In this document: positions 15,026 through 22,446 of the stretch, in pieces
How the letters are laid out: each line of letters begins with the position of its first letter
Numbering within the stretch: the first letter of the stretch is position 1
Source of the DNA: an uncultured Bacteroidales bacterium
GTDB taxonomy: Bacteria; Bacteroidota; Bacteroidia; Bacteroidales; P3
Direction: 5' to 3'
DNA length: 27,813 bases
Assembly (NCBI GenBank): GCA_937884485.1
Contig: CALGCG010000093.1
Span: 1-27,813, forward strand
The notes under the pieces: model-generated
What the model was told of the DNA's origin: nothing
Databases searched by the model: none
Seen by the model: only the letters and a program-made list of their open reading frames with translations
Translations under genes and position numbers: made by a program

Positions 15026-16108
15026 TTATTCCTTGGGGGTCTTCCAGGAGAAGAAGACCTGGATGCCGGCCATCTGGTAGACCTGCAGGTGTCCCCACTT
15101 GCCCATGCCGGAGAAGTCGGTGTCCCATTTGAGGTTGAGTGCGAAGTTGGCAGCGATGTGCGAGGAGAAGCGGTAGTCAAGCTTGAGCTCAAAATCGAGG
15201 TCGGTTTCGAAGACACGACGCTGGAGCCAGTTCATGTCGGCCAGATCGGCCCATGTCTCGTCGGCACCGAGTTTGTACTCACAATTCTCCATGGCAGTAC
15301 TGTTGTCGACGAAGTCGGTGATTTCGTCCCAAGCCATGTGCGAAGGTTTCTTATAGTCATAGAAGAGCTCGAGGCGGGCGTAGAGGTCGAGGCTGGGGAG
15401 GATGTCCTTCTTGAGGTACTGGGCCTTGACGTAGCTACCGAGGGCGAAGTAGGCGTGGTTCCAGGAGCGGTCGGGGTCGGCGGGGTTGAAGTTCTTGTCT
15501 TGGACGACACCATAGGTGTAACCGCTGTCGATGAGGTCATTGTTGAAGACGAAGGTCGTTTTGCCGGTCAGGAAAGAGAGGGAGATGGACCAGTCGGCCT
15601 TCTTATGCTCGAAGGAGAGAGCGGTGGTGAGGTAGGCTGGGGCAAAGAAGGAGGAGACCATCTTGCCTTCGTTGTCGCCGGCGCCGGCATACTCGTAGCC
15701 GGGTGCAAACTGAGTCTTGAGGTTGGCGGTGAAGCTGGCGCCCCAGTCCTTGTAAGCCTTCCAGGAGATGGCGGAGGTGAGGTCAATCTTGTCGAGGCTC
15801 TTGCGGATGCTCTCGAAACGGCCACCTTCGGCGGAGTTGTCAAGGTCTTGCCAAGCCTGGCCGAAGCCGAGGTCGACAATGTTGTCCCATACGTATTTGG
15901 GATGTGTGTATTTGTAGTTGCCGAAGAAGGTGATGTTGAGGTCGATTTGTGAGGTACCGGTGGATGACCAGTTGTTAAACATCGACTCGTTGAGTTTGAG
16001 AGCAGGGGTAGAGGATGTAGTCCATAAACCTTTGGGTTCGGCATCCTGCGCGAGGGCAGGGAGGGCGGCCAGGAAAAGGGCCGCGCAAAGAGTATAAATG
16101 CGTTTCAT
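15026..16108 (-). CDS. DUF3078 outer-membrane beta-barrel protein
   Basis: 360 residues with a clear signal peptide (MKRIYTLCAALFLAALPALAQ). The mature start GLWTTSSTPALKLNESMFNN and following WSSTGTSQIDLN match the DUF3078 family of Bacteroidota, whose members are predicted outer-membrane barrels. Alternating hydrophobic strands ending in aromatic residues run through to the C-terminal strand QMAGIQVFFSWKTP, and Tyr/Trp/Phe content is high. Its function is unknown; families like this often act in the envelope but I have no direct indication. The ATG overlaps the recX stop (ATGA), so it is the second gene of a recX operon. The gene ends at the bidirectional terminator at 14944-14981. Confidence 0.82.
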   Translation of the reverse strand: MKRIYTLCAALFLAALPALAQDAEPKGLWTTSSTPALKLNESMFNNWSSTGTSQIDLNITFFGNYKYTHPKYVWDNIVDLGFGQAWQDLDNSAEGGRFESIRKSLDKIDLTSAISWKAYKDWGASFTANLKTQFAPGYEYAGAGDNEGKMVSSFFAPAYLTTALSFEHKKADWSISLSFLTGKTTFVFNNDLIDSGYTYGVVQDKNFNPADPDRSWNHAYFALGSYVKAQYLKKDILPSLDLYARLELFYDYKKPSHMAWDEITDFVDNSTAMENCEYKLGADETWADLADMNWLQRRVFETDLDFELKLDYRFSSHIAANFALNLKWDTDFSGMGKWGHLQVYQMAGIQVFFSWKTPKE

Positions 16109-16593
16109 TTTTTTATGATATTTGTTATTACTTGATTGATTTCGCTACTGTTGAATCCGCGAGAAAGCAGGAATGCTGTAAGCTTCTGGCGCAGGATTGA
16201 AGGAGTGTCGGTGTGGCGTTGCAGTTCGTTGAATTTTTTTTGTGCTACATCGGTGAGCACTTCGAGGTAGTCCTCCTCGCTCACAGCGGCCATACCGCTT
16301 TCAACCGCAGCGCGGGGTAGGTGCTTGTGTCGGAGCTGGTACAGCACTTTCTGGCGTCCCCATTGTTGATGGAGGATTTTGCTCTCACAATAAGCGCGGG
16401 CATAACGAACATCGTCGAGGTAGTTGTCGGAATATAGTTTTTTGACGACAGCATCTGATTCTGTGGGGGTGGCTCCCCATGTGACGAGTTTCTGACGTAC
16501 GGCATCTTCGCACTGCTCGGAGAGGGCGCAATAGCGGCGTGCTCTGTCAAGCAAAGCACGGAAATGGTCGCTGTTACGCATATCTTCTTCCAT
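16105..16593 (-). CDS. recX: RecX family regulatory protein
   Basis: A 162-residue all-helical protein of the RecX family, which binds RecA filaments and limits their activity. Hallmarks are RARRYCALSEQCEDAVRQKL near the N-terminus, KLYSDNYLDDVRYARAYCES in the first repeat, KILHQQWGRQKVLYQLRHK in the second, and a third three-helix repeat ending in LTAFLLSRGFNSSEINQVI. The frame is open upstream to an ATG at 16629, but that lies above the -7 element at 16619-16626. ATG 16593 (MEEDMRNSD) is therefore preferred; ATG 16581 is another option. recA is not adjacent. It is coupled by ATGA overlap to the DUF3078 barrel gene, an odd pairing. Confidence 0.88.
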   Translation of the reverse strand: MEEDMRNSDHFRALLDRARRYCALSEQCEDAVRQKLVTWGATPTESDAVVKKLYSDNYLDDVRYARAYCESKILHQQWGRQKVLYQLRHKHLPRAAVESGMAAVSEEDYLEVLTDVAQKKFNELQRHTDTPSILRQKLTAFLLSRGFNSSEINQVITNIIKK

Positions 16594-16618
16594 CTTTTTT
16601 GTGGTATGAATGAAAATG

Positions 16619-16626
16619 CAAAAGTA
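16619..16626 (-). promoter_or_regulatory. -7 element of the recX-DUF3078 operon
   Basis: On the minus strand, TACTTTTG followed by CA, 25 bases before the chosen recX ATG. No TTTG box is found at the usual distance upstream; a T-rich tract occupies the spacer. Confidence 0.6.
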
Positions 16627-16655
16627 CAACTTTTTTTTGAATCATGAAGAATGAT

Positions 16656-16686
16656 TTTGCCATATCAGTTTTTTTTTGTATTTTTG
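16656..16686 (+). promoter_or_regulatory. Promoter of the GT5-like/DUF4270/MORN/maf operon
   Basis: TTTG (16656-16659), 19 bases, TATTTTTG (16679-16686) followed by CA, matching the consensus. The first start codon is 27 bases downstream. It is divergent from the recX promoter. Confidence 0.8.
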
Positions 16687-16713
16687 CAATTGGTATAATA
16701 TATAAAATGATTT

Positions 16714-17541
16714 ATGGCAAAAGGGAGAATATTATTTGTGAATCAGGAAATTGCGCCTTTCTCACCCGAAAACGAGCAGAGTCTGTTCGGGCGCTATTTG
16801 CCTGCAAAGACACAGGAGATAGGGCGAGAAATAAGGGTTTTTATGCCTAAGTTCTGCGAAGTGAACGATCGTAAGCATCAGTTGCACGAGGTGATACGTC
16901 TTTCTGGAATGAACCTTATTGTGAATAATTGTGACCATCAGTTGATTATCAAGGTAGGCTCTATTCCCTCGGCTCGCATGCAGGTGTATTTCATTGACAA
17001 CGAGGAGTATTTTATCAACAGCAAGGGCCTTCTGGACGATCAGGGCCACCTCTTCCCCGACACCGACGAGCGGCTGCTTTTCTTTGGGCGCGGCACATTG
17101 GAGGCTGTGCGCAAGCTGGCATGGCAGCCTCATCTCATCCATTTCACAGGTTGGTTTGCGTCGATGATACCATTCTATCTTCGTCGCATCAACAAGGAGA
17201 ACGCCTTTTTCAGTGGTACGAAAATGGTCATCACCCTAATGGGTGACCGTTTTGAAGGCCCCATAGGTGGCGACCTGGAGCGCAAGATGAAGACCGACGG
17301 CGCCACTGCCAAGGACTTGAGGCTCTATGGCCAGACTGACTATCTTGGCCTTATGAAGTCGGCCATCACTTATTCTCAGGGGGTGGTCATCGGTTCACCT
17401 GATGCGCATCCTGAGTTGGTGGCTTTTGCAAAGGAGAATAAGCGTAATGTGCTTGATTACATTGAAGACCGCGATGAGTTCTTCGCCCGTATCAATAAGT
17501 TCTACGACAGTATCGTAGGCAGCAGTAAATTTGAGAACTAA
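16714..17541 (+). CDS. Degenerate starch/glycogen-synthase N-domain-like protein
   Basis: 275 residues resembling the N-terminal Rossmann half of GT5 glycogen/starch synthases. MAKGRILFVNQEIAPFSPEN aligns with the family opening, NEEYFINSKGLLDDQG with the middle, and DERLLFFGRGTLEAVRKLAW followed by PHLIHFTGWFASMIPFYL with the block that normally reads HCHDWHT. Key features are missing: the KTGGL ADP-glucose motif after EIAPF is replaced by SPENEQS, and the HD pair is FTG. The whole C-terminal catalytic half is absent. It is therefore unlikely to make glycogen and may be a scaffold or regulatory relative. Such short proteins occur next to DUF4270 in other Bacteroidota, from memory. It is the first gene of a rightward operon; DUF4270 starts nine bases after it. 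Confidence 0.8.
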   Translation: MAKGRILFVNQEIAPFSPENEQSLFGRYLPAKTQEIGREIRVFMPKFCEVNDRKHQLHEVIRLSGMNLIVNNCDHQLIIKVGSIPSARMQVYFIDNEEYFINSKGLLDDQGHLFPDTDERLLFFGRGTLEAVRKLAWQPHLIHFTGWFASMIPFYLRRINKENAFFSGTKMVITLMGDRFEGPIGGDLERKMKTDGATAKDLRLYGQTDYLGLMKSAITYSQGVVIGSPDAHPELVAFAKENKRNVLDYIEDRDEFFARINKFYDSIVGSSKFEN

Positions 17542-17550
17542 ACGACTATT

Positions 17551-18810
17551 ATGAAAACTATTTGGAAGGGCTTGCTTGTATTGGTTGCCATGTTTTTTGT
17601 GGCGCTGCATACGGCCTGCACCGACGAGGAGTCGGCTTTGGGTATCGACCTTGTTGACACCGCGACGCTGTACGATGGCCTCACGGATACGCTCTATGCT
17701 GACAATGCATGGACGGAAAAGGAGGACTCGCTGGCCACGAGCAACTATTCGTTCGGCATCATTGGTAACTTCACCGATGCCACTTTTGGCAAGGTGAGTT
17801 CATGGCTGTACACGCAGATTGCGCTGTCACCTAACTCGAACGATATAGCCTTCGACAGCTCATTGGAGATTGACTCTGTGGTGCTGACGTTTGCCAAAAG
17901 TCAGGTGTTCCCTGACACGGGACGTGTGTACAACTTTCATTTTGAGGTGAAACAATTGGCTGAGCCTCTGAAGAGTGATACCACATTCTATGCTTTCAAC
18001 ACATTGCCAGTGGAGGAAAGTAAAGTGTTCTTCGACGAGGTGGTGACTGTCAGTGAGCGTGATTCCATTATCACAATGAAGCTTGACACAAGCTTCTACA
18101 GCGTGATACGCCGAACCGCTACTGCCGAGGAATTCATCGAACAGACGAAGGGTTTGCGTGTACGCATCACCGATGCTGGCGATGAGGGTATGATAAGCAT
18201 CGATTTCTCCTCTGCCGCCACCTGTCTCAAGACCTATTACCACTATACGAACGGAACGGACACCACATTGGGTTATTACACATTCCTGATGGGTGCCGGC
18301 ACATCGCATTTCACCCATTTCAGTCATGATTATACAGGGACGCTATTTGCTGGCCGGGACCGTTTCCCTGGAGCATTCCGTCTTTATCTTGAACCGCTTG
18401 GAGGTCATAGGGTCAGGATGAGTTTCAATCGAGACCTGCAGGCATTCCGCGAGGCCCATCCCTGGGCTGTGATCCACCATGCTGAACTCATTATGCCCCT
18501 CTCGCCGGAATCACCTTCGCAGCATCCCGACCAGATTTTGACGCTTGGTAAGGCCAGTGATGGCTCGGATGTGTATATTGACGATCTCATTGACCTGTAC
18601 ACACTCAGTGGCTATGACGGCGCTTATCATGAGGACGGCAATTATTATCGGATGCGAGTTACACAGCATCTGCAGGGTCTTATGCGCCAAGGAGAAGACC
18701 CCGGAATGCTGCTGTTGCTCAATTCGCGCCGCAATGCCGCACAAAGGGCTGTGTTCTATGGCACCGGTTCGACCGACCGACCGCGCATCGTCTTTGTCTA
18801 TACAGAGTAG
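17551..18810 (+). CDS. DUF4270 lipoprotein
   Basis: 419-residue predicted lipoprotein. The signal MKTIWKGLLVLVAMFFVALHTAC places the acylated cysteine at 23, followed by an acidic stretch (TDEESALG) as in the DUF4270 family of Bacteroidota, where the segment after the lipobox continues into GIDLVDT. The mature protein is rich in beta-strand and Thr/Ser/Asp, with motifs typical of the family such as SFGIIGNFTDATFGKVSSWL, EIDSVVLTF near 110 and a late block WAVIHHAELIMP. It is probably exported to the outer membrane, possibly the surface. The molecular function is unknown. It lies in an operon between the GT5-like gene (9-base gap) and the MORN-repeat gene (26-base gap). Confidence 0.82.
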   Translation: MKTIWKGLLVLVAMFFVALHTACTDEESALGIDLVDTATLYDGLTDTLYADNAWTEKEDSLATSNYSFGIIGNFTDATFGKVSSWLYTQIALSPNSNDIAFDSSLEIDSVVLTFAKSQVFPDTGRVYNFHFEVKQLAEPLKSDTTFYAFNTLPVEESKVFFDEVVTVSERDSIITMKLDTSFYSVIRRTATAEEFIEQTKGLRVRITDAGDEGMISIDFSSAATCLKTYYHYTNGTDTTLGYYTFLMGAGTSHFTHFSHDYTGTLFAGRDRFPGAFRLYLEPLGGHRVRMSFNRDLQAFREAHPWAVIHHAELIMPLSPESPSQHPDQILTLGKASDGSDVYIDDLIDLYTLSGYDGAYHEDGNYYRMRVTQHLQGLMRQGEDPGMLLLLNSRRNAAQRAVFYGTGSTDRPRIVFVYTE

Positions 18811-18836
18811 TAACAAAAATAAAGAAATTGCAGAAT

Positions 18837-19979
18837 ATGAATAGGATTCTTGTCATAGCGCTGATTTCACTGGGATTCCAGATGGCTGCCATCGCGCAAA
18901 CCCCTTATCAAAAAAAATACTCCAACAGCAACCAGCTGTCGGTGCAAGGCACCCTCGACGACCAGAACCGTCGTACCGGCAGTTGGACCTGGTGGTACAC
19001 CAATGGGAGGATATCGCAGGAAGGCACCTACATGAATGGCAAGAAAACGGGTGTATGGACCATCTATTATGAGGATGGCAGCCGTATGGCAGAGGAGTGC
19101 TATGGCACTGGTACCTCGCGCAGTTGGCATCGCAATGGCGACCTTAAGAGTGAGGTGGCTGTTGAAAATGGAAAAAAGACTGGACTTTATCGTTCATGGC
19201 ACGATAATGGACAGAAAGAAGAAGAGTATACTTATGTTGACGGCAAGCGCGAAGGTGTTACCTTCCAGTGGCATCGCAATGGCACCATGCGCTTCAGTGG
19301 ACAATACAAGAACGACGACTTGCAAGGAGATGCCGTTTGGTATTTCGCCAACGGCAAGGTGGATATGCGTGGCAAGCTCGTCGACGGCGTTCAGGACGGG
19401 GAGTGGAATTTCTATTGGCGCAGCAATGGCAAACTCGGTATCCAAGGCACTTACGCCAAAGGCAAAGAGATAGGTCAATGGATATACTACTATGAAACTG
19501 GCGAACGTTGGCGCACGGGAAACTATAACAATGGCAAACGTGAAGGCCTGTGGACCACATGGTATGAGTCGGGGGCCAAACTGCATGAAGGCCGTTATGA
19601 GGACGGAAAGGAGGAAGGCCGTTGGACATCGTGGTATGAGGATGGCAAGGTGGACTATTACGGCGACTTTGTTGCTGGCGAGATGGATGGCGAGTGGCGC
19701 GGCCTCTACGATGATGGCTCCACCCGTTATATTGTCCATTATTCCAGGAATGAAAAAGATGGAGAAGAGATTCGCTATTTCCCCAATGGCAAGGTCGAGA
19801 TTCGCCAGAATTTCAAGGGTGGATTGCTCGACGGCAAATTTGAACGTTTCAATGAATCCGGTGCGCTGGTGGAGAAAGGCCAGTTTGTGGAGGGAGAGAA
19901 GGATGGCCGCTGGGTGTGGTACGACAATGGACGCGAGGTATACAAGGCCAAGTTCAAAGCTGGCGTGGAGGTTAGATGA
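18837..19979 (+). CDS. Exported protein of about 14 MORN_2-type repeats
   Basis: 380 residues: a signal peptide (MNRILVIALISLGFQMAAIAQ) followed by about 14 tandem repeats of about 23-25 residues of the YwqK/MORN_2 type (toxin-antitoxin YwqK family by name, though a toxin link is not implied). The consensus is G-x-Y-x-x-G-K-x-x-G-x-W-x-x-W-Y-x-x-G-K. Clear examples are GKKTGVWTIYYEDGSRMAE, GKREGLWTTWYESGAKLHE and GEKDGRWVWYDNGREVY. The repeats cover essentially the whole mature protein, so it is presumably a long beta-hairpin solenoid outside the cytoplasm. A TTG at 18828 would add three residues; I prefer ATG 18837. The gene sits between DUF4270 and maf and its stop overlaps the maf start (ATGA). 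The role is unknown. Confidence 0.85.
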   Translation: MNRILVIALISLGFQMAAIAQTPYQKKYSNSNQLSVQGTLDDQNRRTGSWTWWYTNGRISQEGTYMNGKKTGVWTIYYEDGSRMAEECYGTGTSRSWHRNGDLKSEVAVENGKKTGLYRSWHDNGQKEEEYTYVDGKREGVTFQWHRNGTMRFSGQYKNDDLQGDAVWYFANGKVDMRGKLVDGVQDGEWNFYWRSNGKLGIQGTYAKGKEIGQWIYYYETGERWRTGNYNNGKREGLWTTWYESGAKLHEGRYEDGKEEGRWTSWYEDGKVDYYGDFVAGEMDGEWRGLYDDGSTRYIVHYSRNEKDGEEIRYFPNGKVEIRQNFKGGLLDGKFERFNESGALVEKGQFVEGEKDGRWVWYDNGREVYKAKFKAGVEVR

Positions 19980-20560
19980 GGCTGCTTCTCGCTTCTAAGT
20001 CGCCACGACGTCGCCAGTTGCTTGGCGACCTCGGATATCCTGTTGAATTCATCTCGCTTGATGTCGACGAGCATGTTCCTGCGGGAACGCCTGCGGCTGC
20101 TACCGCTGAGTTATTGGCGTGTCGTAAAGCAGAGGCGTGTCCGTCGGGTTTGTTGCAAAACGATGATATCCTGATAGCTGCTGATACTATTGTAGTACAG
20201 GGACAGAAGGTGTTAGGCAAGCCTGTTGATCGAGAGGAGGCTATGGCGATGTTGCGTATGCTCTCCGGGCACAGCCATTCGGTATATACCGGTGTCTGTC
20301 TGCGCACTACTGTCAGGACCCTTTCGTTTACCGAGAAGACAGATGTCCACTTCCGCACGCTCGACGACGGGGAGTTGGCATATTATGTGGACAAGTTCCG
20401 CCCTTTCGACAAGGCGGGAGCCTACGGCATTCAGGAATGGATAGGCATGGTCGGAATCAGCCGCATTGAAGGCTGCTTTTATAATGTCATGGGGTTGCCT
20501 GTGGCGCGGGTGTATGAAGCCATCCGCCGTTTGGTGCCGGACAGTTCACCAGCTCTTTAG
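19976..20560 (+). CDS. maf: Maf-family nucleoside triphosphate pyrophosphatase
   Basis: 194-residue Maf protein, a cytoplasmic housecleaning pyrophosphatase hydrolysing non-canonical or excess (d)NTPs. The start MRLLLASKSPRRRQLL has the SxSPRR signature. ILIAADTIVV carries the catalytic aspartate, VLGKPVDREEA follows, and the C-terminal block is DKAGAYGIQEW...GISRIEGCFYNVMGLPV. The AGAYGIQ form fits the YhdE-like group (dTTP/UTP) rather than the YceF group (m7GTP); this is inference from motif only. It overlaps the MORN gene by ATGA, so it is the last gene of the operon. Its TAG stop overlaps the stop of the convergent recQ, leaving no space for a terminator. Confidence 0.92.
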   Translation: MRLLLASKSPRRRQLLGDLGYPVEFISLDVDEHVPAGTPAAATAELLACRKAEACPSGLLQNDDILIAADTIVVQGQKVLGKPVDREEAMAMLRMLSGHSHSVYTGVCLRTTVRTLSFTEKTDVHFRTLDDGELAYYVDKFRPFDKAGAYGIQEWIGMVGISRIEGCFYNVMGLPVARVYEAIRRLVPDSSPAL

Positions 20561-22446
20561 ACAATTAGTTTTATCATTGTGTCGCCGTCGATGGCTACCT
20601 CGCGTAGGTCGATCATGTCGCGAAGGACGTCACCGACGTTTTCATATCCCTCGGCAGTTAGCAGTTGTATCAGGTGGCTGGCGTTGATGGACCCCTTCTT
20701 CAGCATTCGGATGATGCCTTCCCTGGGATTCTTTGGCTCTTGTTTTTTGCGCAGGCAGACGTCGCAGGTGCCGCAGTCTGTCGGCAGCGCTTCGCCGAAA
20801 TAACTCACCAGTTGTCTGCTTCGGCAGTCATGGGTGTTGTTGGCATATCCAATCATGGCCTCGATGCGTTTCAGTGCGGCGTCTTTCAGCAGGGTGTAGT
20901 GCTGTTCGGCAGGATAGATGAGTCTTTCGTCAATGCGTTCGGACGTGAAGTGGATCTGTGGCCCGTGGGGACGTTGCTGATATTCGATGATATGCATGTC
21001 TTTCAGTTGTCTGAGCATATCCATCACCTCTGTGGTCTCCATGTTGCGGTTGCGGCCTATTTTGCGTTCGTCTACTGGTGTGGGGCAATCCATGAGTCCG
21101 GGATACATGCGAAGGATGGTTTGTAGGAAATCGCCCAGTCGGAGGTGGTCAACCTGGAAGCGGTATAGCTCATTGCGTGATAGCGGAATGAATACTGTCG
21201 AGGATATATCTTCGCGTGTGGGGATGGCGATGAGTCCTTCTTTTTCCAGAATATGGCATGCACTGTAGAACTCGCGGAGCGGGAAGTCGTAGGTGAAGCA
21301 TATCTTCTCTATATCGAAATCGTAGTGTGTGTCGGCGCCGCCGCCCAGGGGCAGGCGGTAGTAGTTGCATAATGCACGATAAATGTTTCTGATTTTTTTT
21401 ACCGAAGGGAAGTCGGTCTCTATATCGCGCATGCGTTGGCTCGTGTCGGCTGGGTCGCATATTAGGATGGCATAGGCTTGGTCGCCGTTGCGTCCGGCGC
21501 GTCCTGATTCCTGGAAATAGGCTTCAATCGATTCGGGCAGGTCCATGTGTACCACATAGCGCACGTCGGATTTGTCGATGCCCATGCCGAAGGCGTTGGT
21601 GGCTATCATGACCTTGCAGCTCCCTGCCATCCAGGATTGCTGCCGGCGGTCGCGTTCGCGACTGTCGAGGCCTGCATGATAGAATGTTGCGGGTATGCCG
21701 TTGGCTTCCAGAAACCGTGCCACGCTTTGAGTGCCGCTGCGGCTGCGCATATATACGATGCCTGAGCCCCCCAGGCGGCGAACAATCCTCAGCAGCCGGT
21801 GGTTCTTGTTGCCGTCTTGCAGCACCATGTAGGAAAGGTTCGGACGGGCGAAGCTCGACTGGAACCGTCGGCAGTCTTTCATCCGTAGTTTCTCGCTTAT
21901 GTCGTCGGCGACCACGGGTGTGGCCGTCGCCGTGAGGGCGATGAGTGGCGCCGTGGGATGGTATTCACGTATGGCGGCAATCTGCAGGTAGGGGGGCCTG
22001 AAATCGTAGCCCCATTGGGAGATACAGTGGGCTTCATCCACGGCAATCATCCCCACGTTCATGCGTCGGAAATGCTCGATGAATATATGCTGCTGCAGCC
22101 GTTCGGGCGAGACGTAGAGGTATTTAAGGGAACCGCTGATGGCATTGTTCAGCACGTCGGTCAACTCCCTGCTGCTCATGCCCGACACGATGCAGGAGGC
22201 TTTCAGTTTGCGGTTGTTCAGCTGCTGAACCTGGTCTTTCATCAGCGCTATCAGTGGCGACACCACCAGACACAGCCCCTCGCGCATCAGCGCGGGCAGT
22301 TGGTAGCACAATGATTTGCCTCCGCCAGTAGGAAGCAGGGCCAACGTATCGTGGCCCTGCCTCACCGATTCTATAATCTCTTCTTGTAGGGGGCGGAACG
22401 TGTCGTAGCCCCAGTATTTCTTGAGCAGTCTTTGTTTTTCGTCCAT
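20557..22446 (-). CDS. recQ: RecQ-family ATP-dependent DNA helicase
   Basis: 629-residue SF2 helicase for unwinding during repair and recombination. Motif 0 is GYDTFRPLQEEII, Walker A is LLPTGGGKSLCYQLPA, the DEAH box with RecQ extension is AVDEAHCISQWGYDFRPPY, motif III is LTATATP, and motif VI is FQESGRAGRNGD. The zinc site Cys541, Cys558, Cys561, Cys564 (CRSRQ...YFGE...CGTCDVC) is intact but lies near the C-terminus. About 150 residues of winged-helix-like sequence separate it from the helicase core, unlike the E. coli order; no HRDC domain is recognised. I placed the start at ATG 22446 (MDEKQRLLKKYWGY), which shares a base with the stop of the T9SS protein gene (TGATG). It is convergent with maf with overlapping stop codons. 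Confidence 0.92.
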   Translation of the reverse strand: MDEKQRLLKKYWGYDTFRPLQEEIIESVRQGHDTLALLPTGGGKSLCYQLPALMREGLCLVVSPLIALMKDQVQQLNNRKLKASCIVSGMSSRELTDVLNNAISGSLKYLYVSPERLQQHIFIEHFRRMNVGMIAVDEAHCISQWGYDFRPPYLQIAAIREYHPTAPLIALTATATPVVADDISEKLRMKDCRRFQSSFARPNLSYMVLQDGNKNHRLLRIVRRLGGSGIVYMRSRSGTQSVARFLEANGIPATFYHAGLDSRERDRRQQSWMAGSCKVMIATNAFGMGIDKSDVRYVVHMDLPESIEAYFQESGRAGRNGDQAYAILICDPADTSQRMRDIETDFPSVKKIRNIYRALCNYYRLPLGGGADTHYDFDIEKICFTYDFPLREFYSACHILEKEGLIAIPTREDISSTVFIPLSRNELYRFQVDHLRLGDFLQTILRMYPGLMDCPTPVDERKIGRNRNMETTEVMDMLRQLKDMHIIEYQQRPHGPQIHFTSERIDERLIYPAEQHYTLLKDAALKRIEAMIGYANNTHDCRSRQLVSYFGEALPTDCGTCDVCLRKKQEPKNPREGIIRMLKKGSINASHLIQLLTAEGYENVGDVLRDMIDLREVAIDGDTMIKLIV

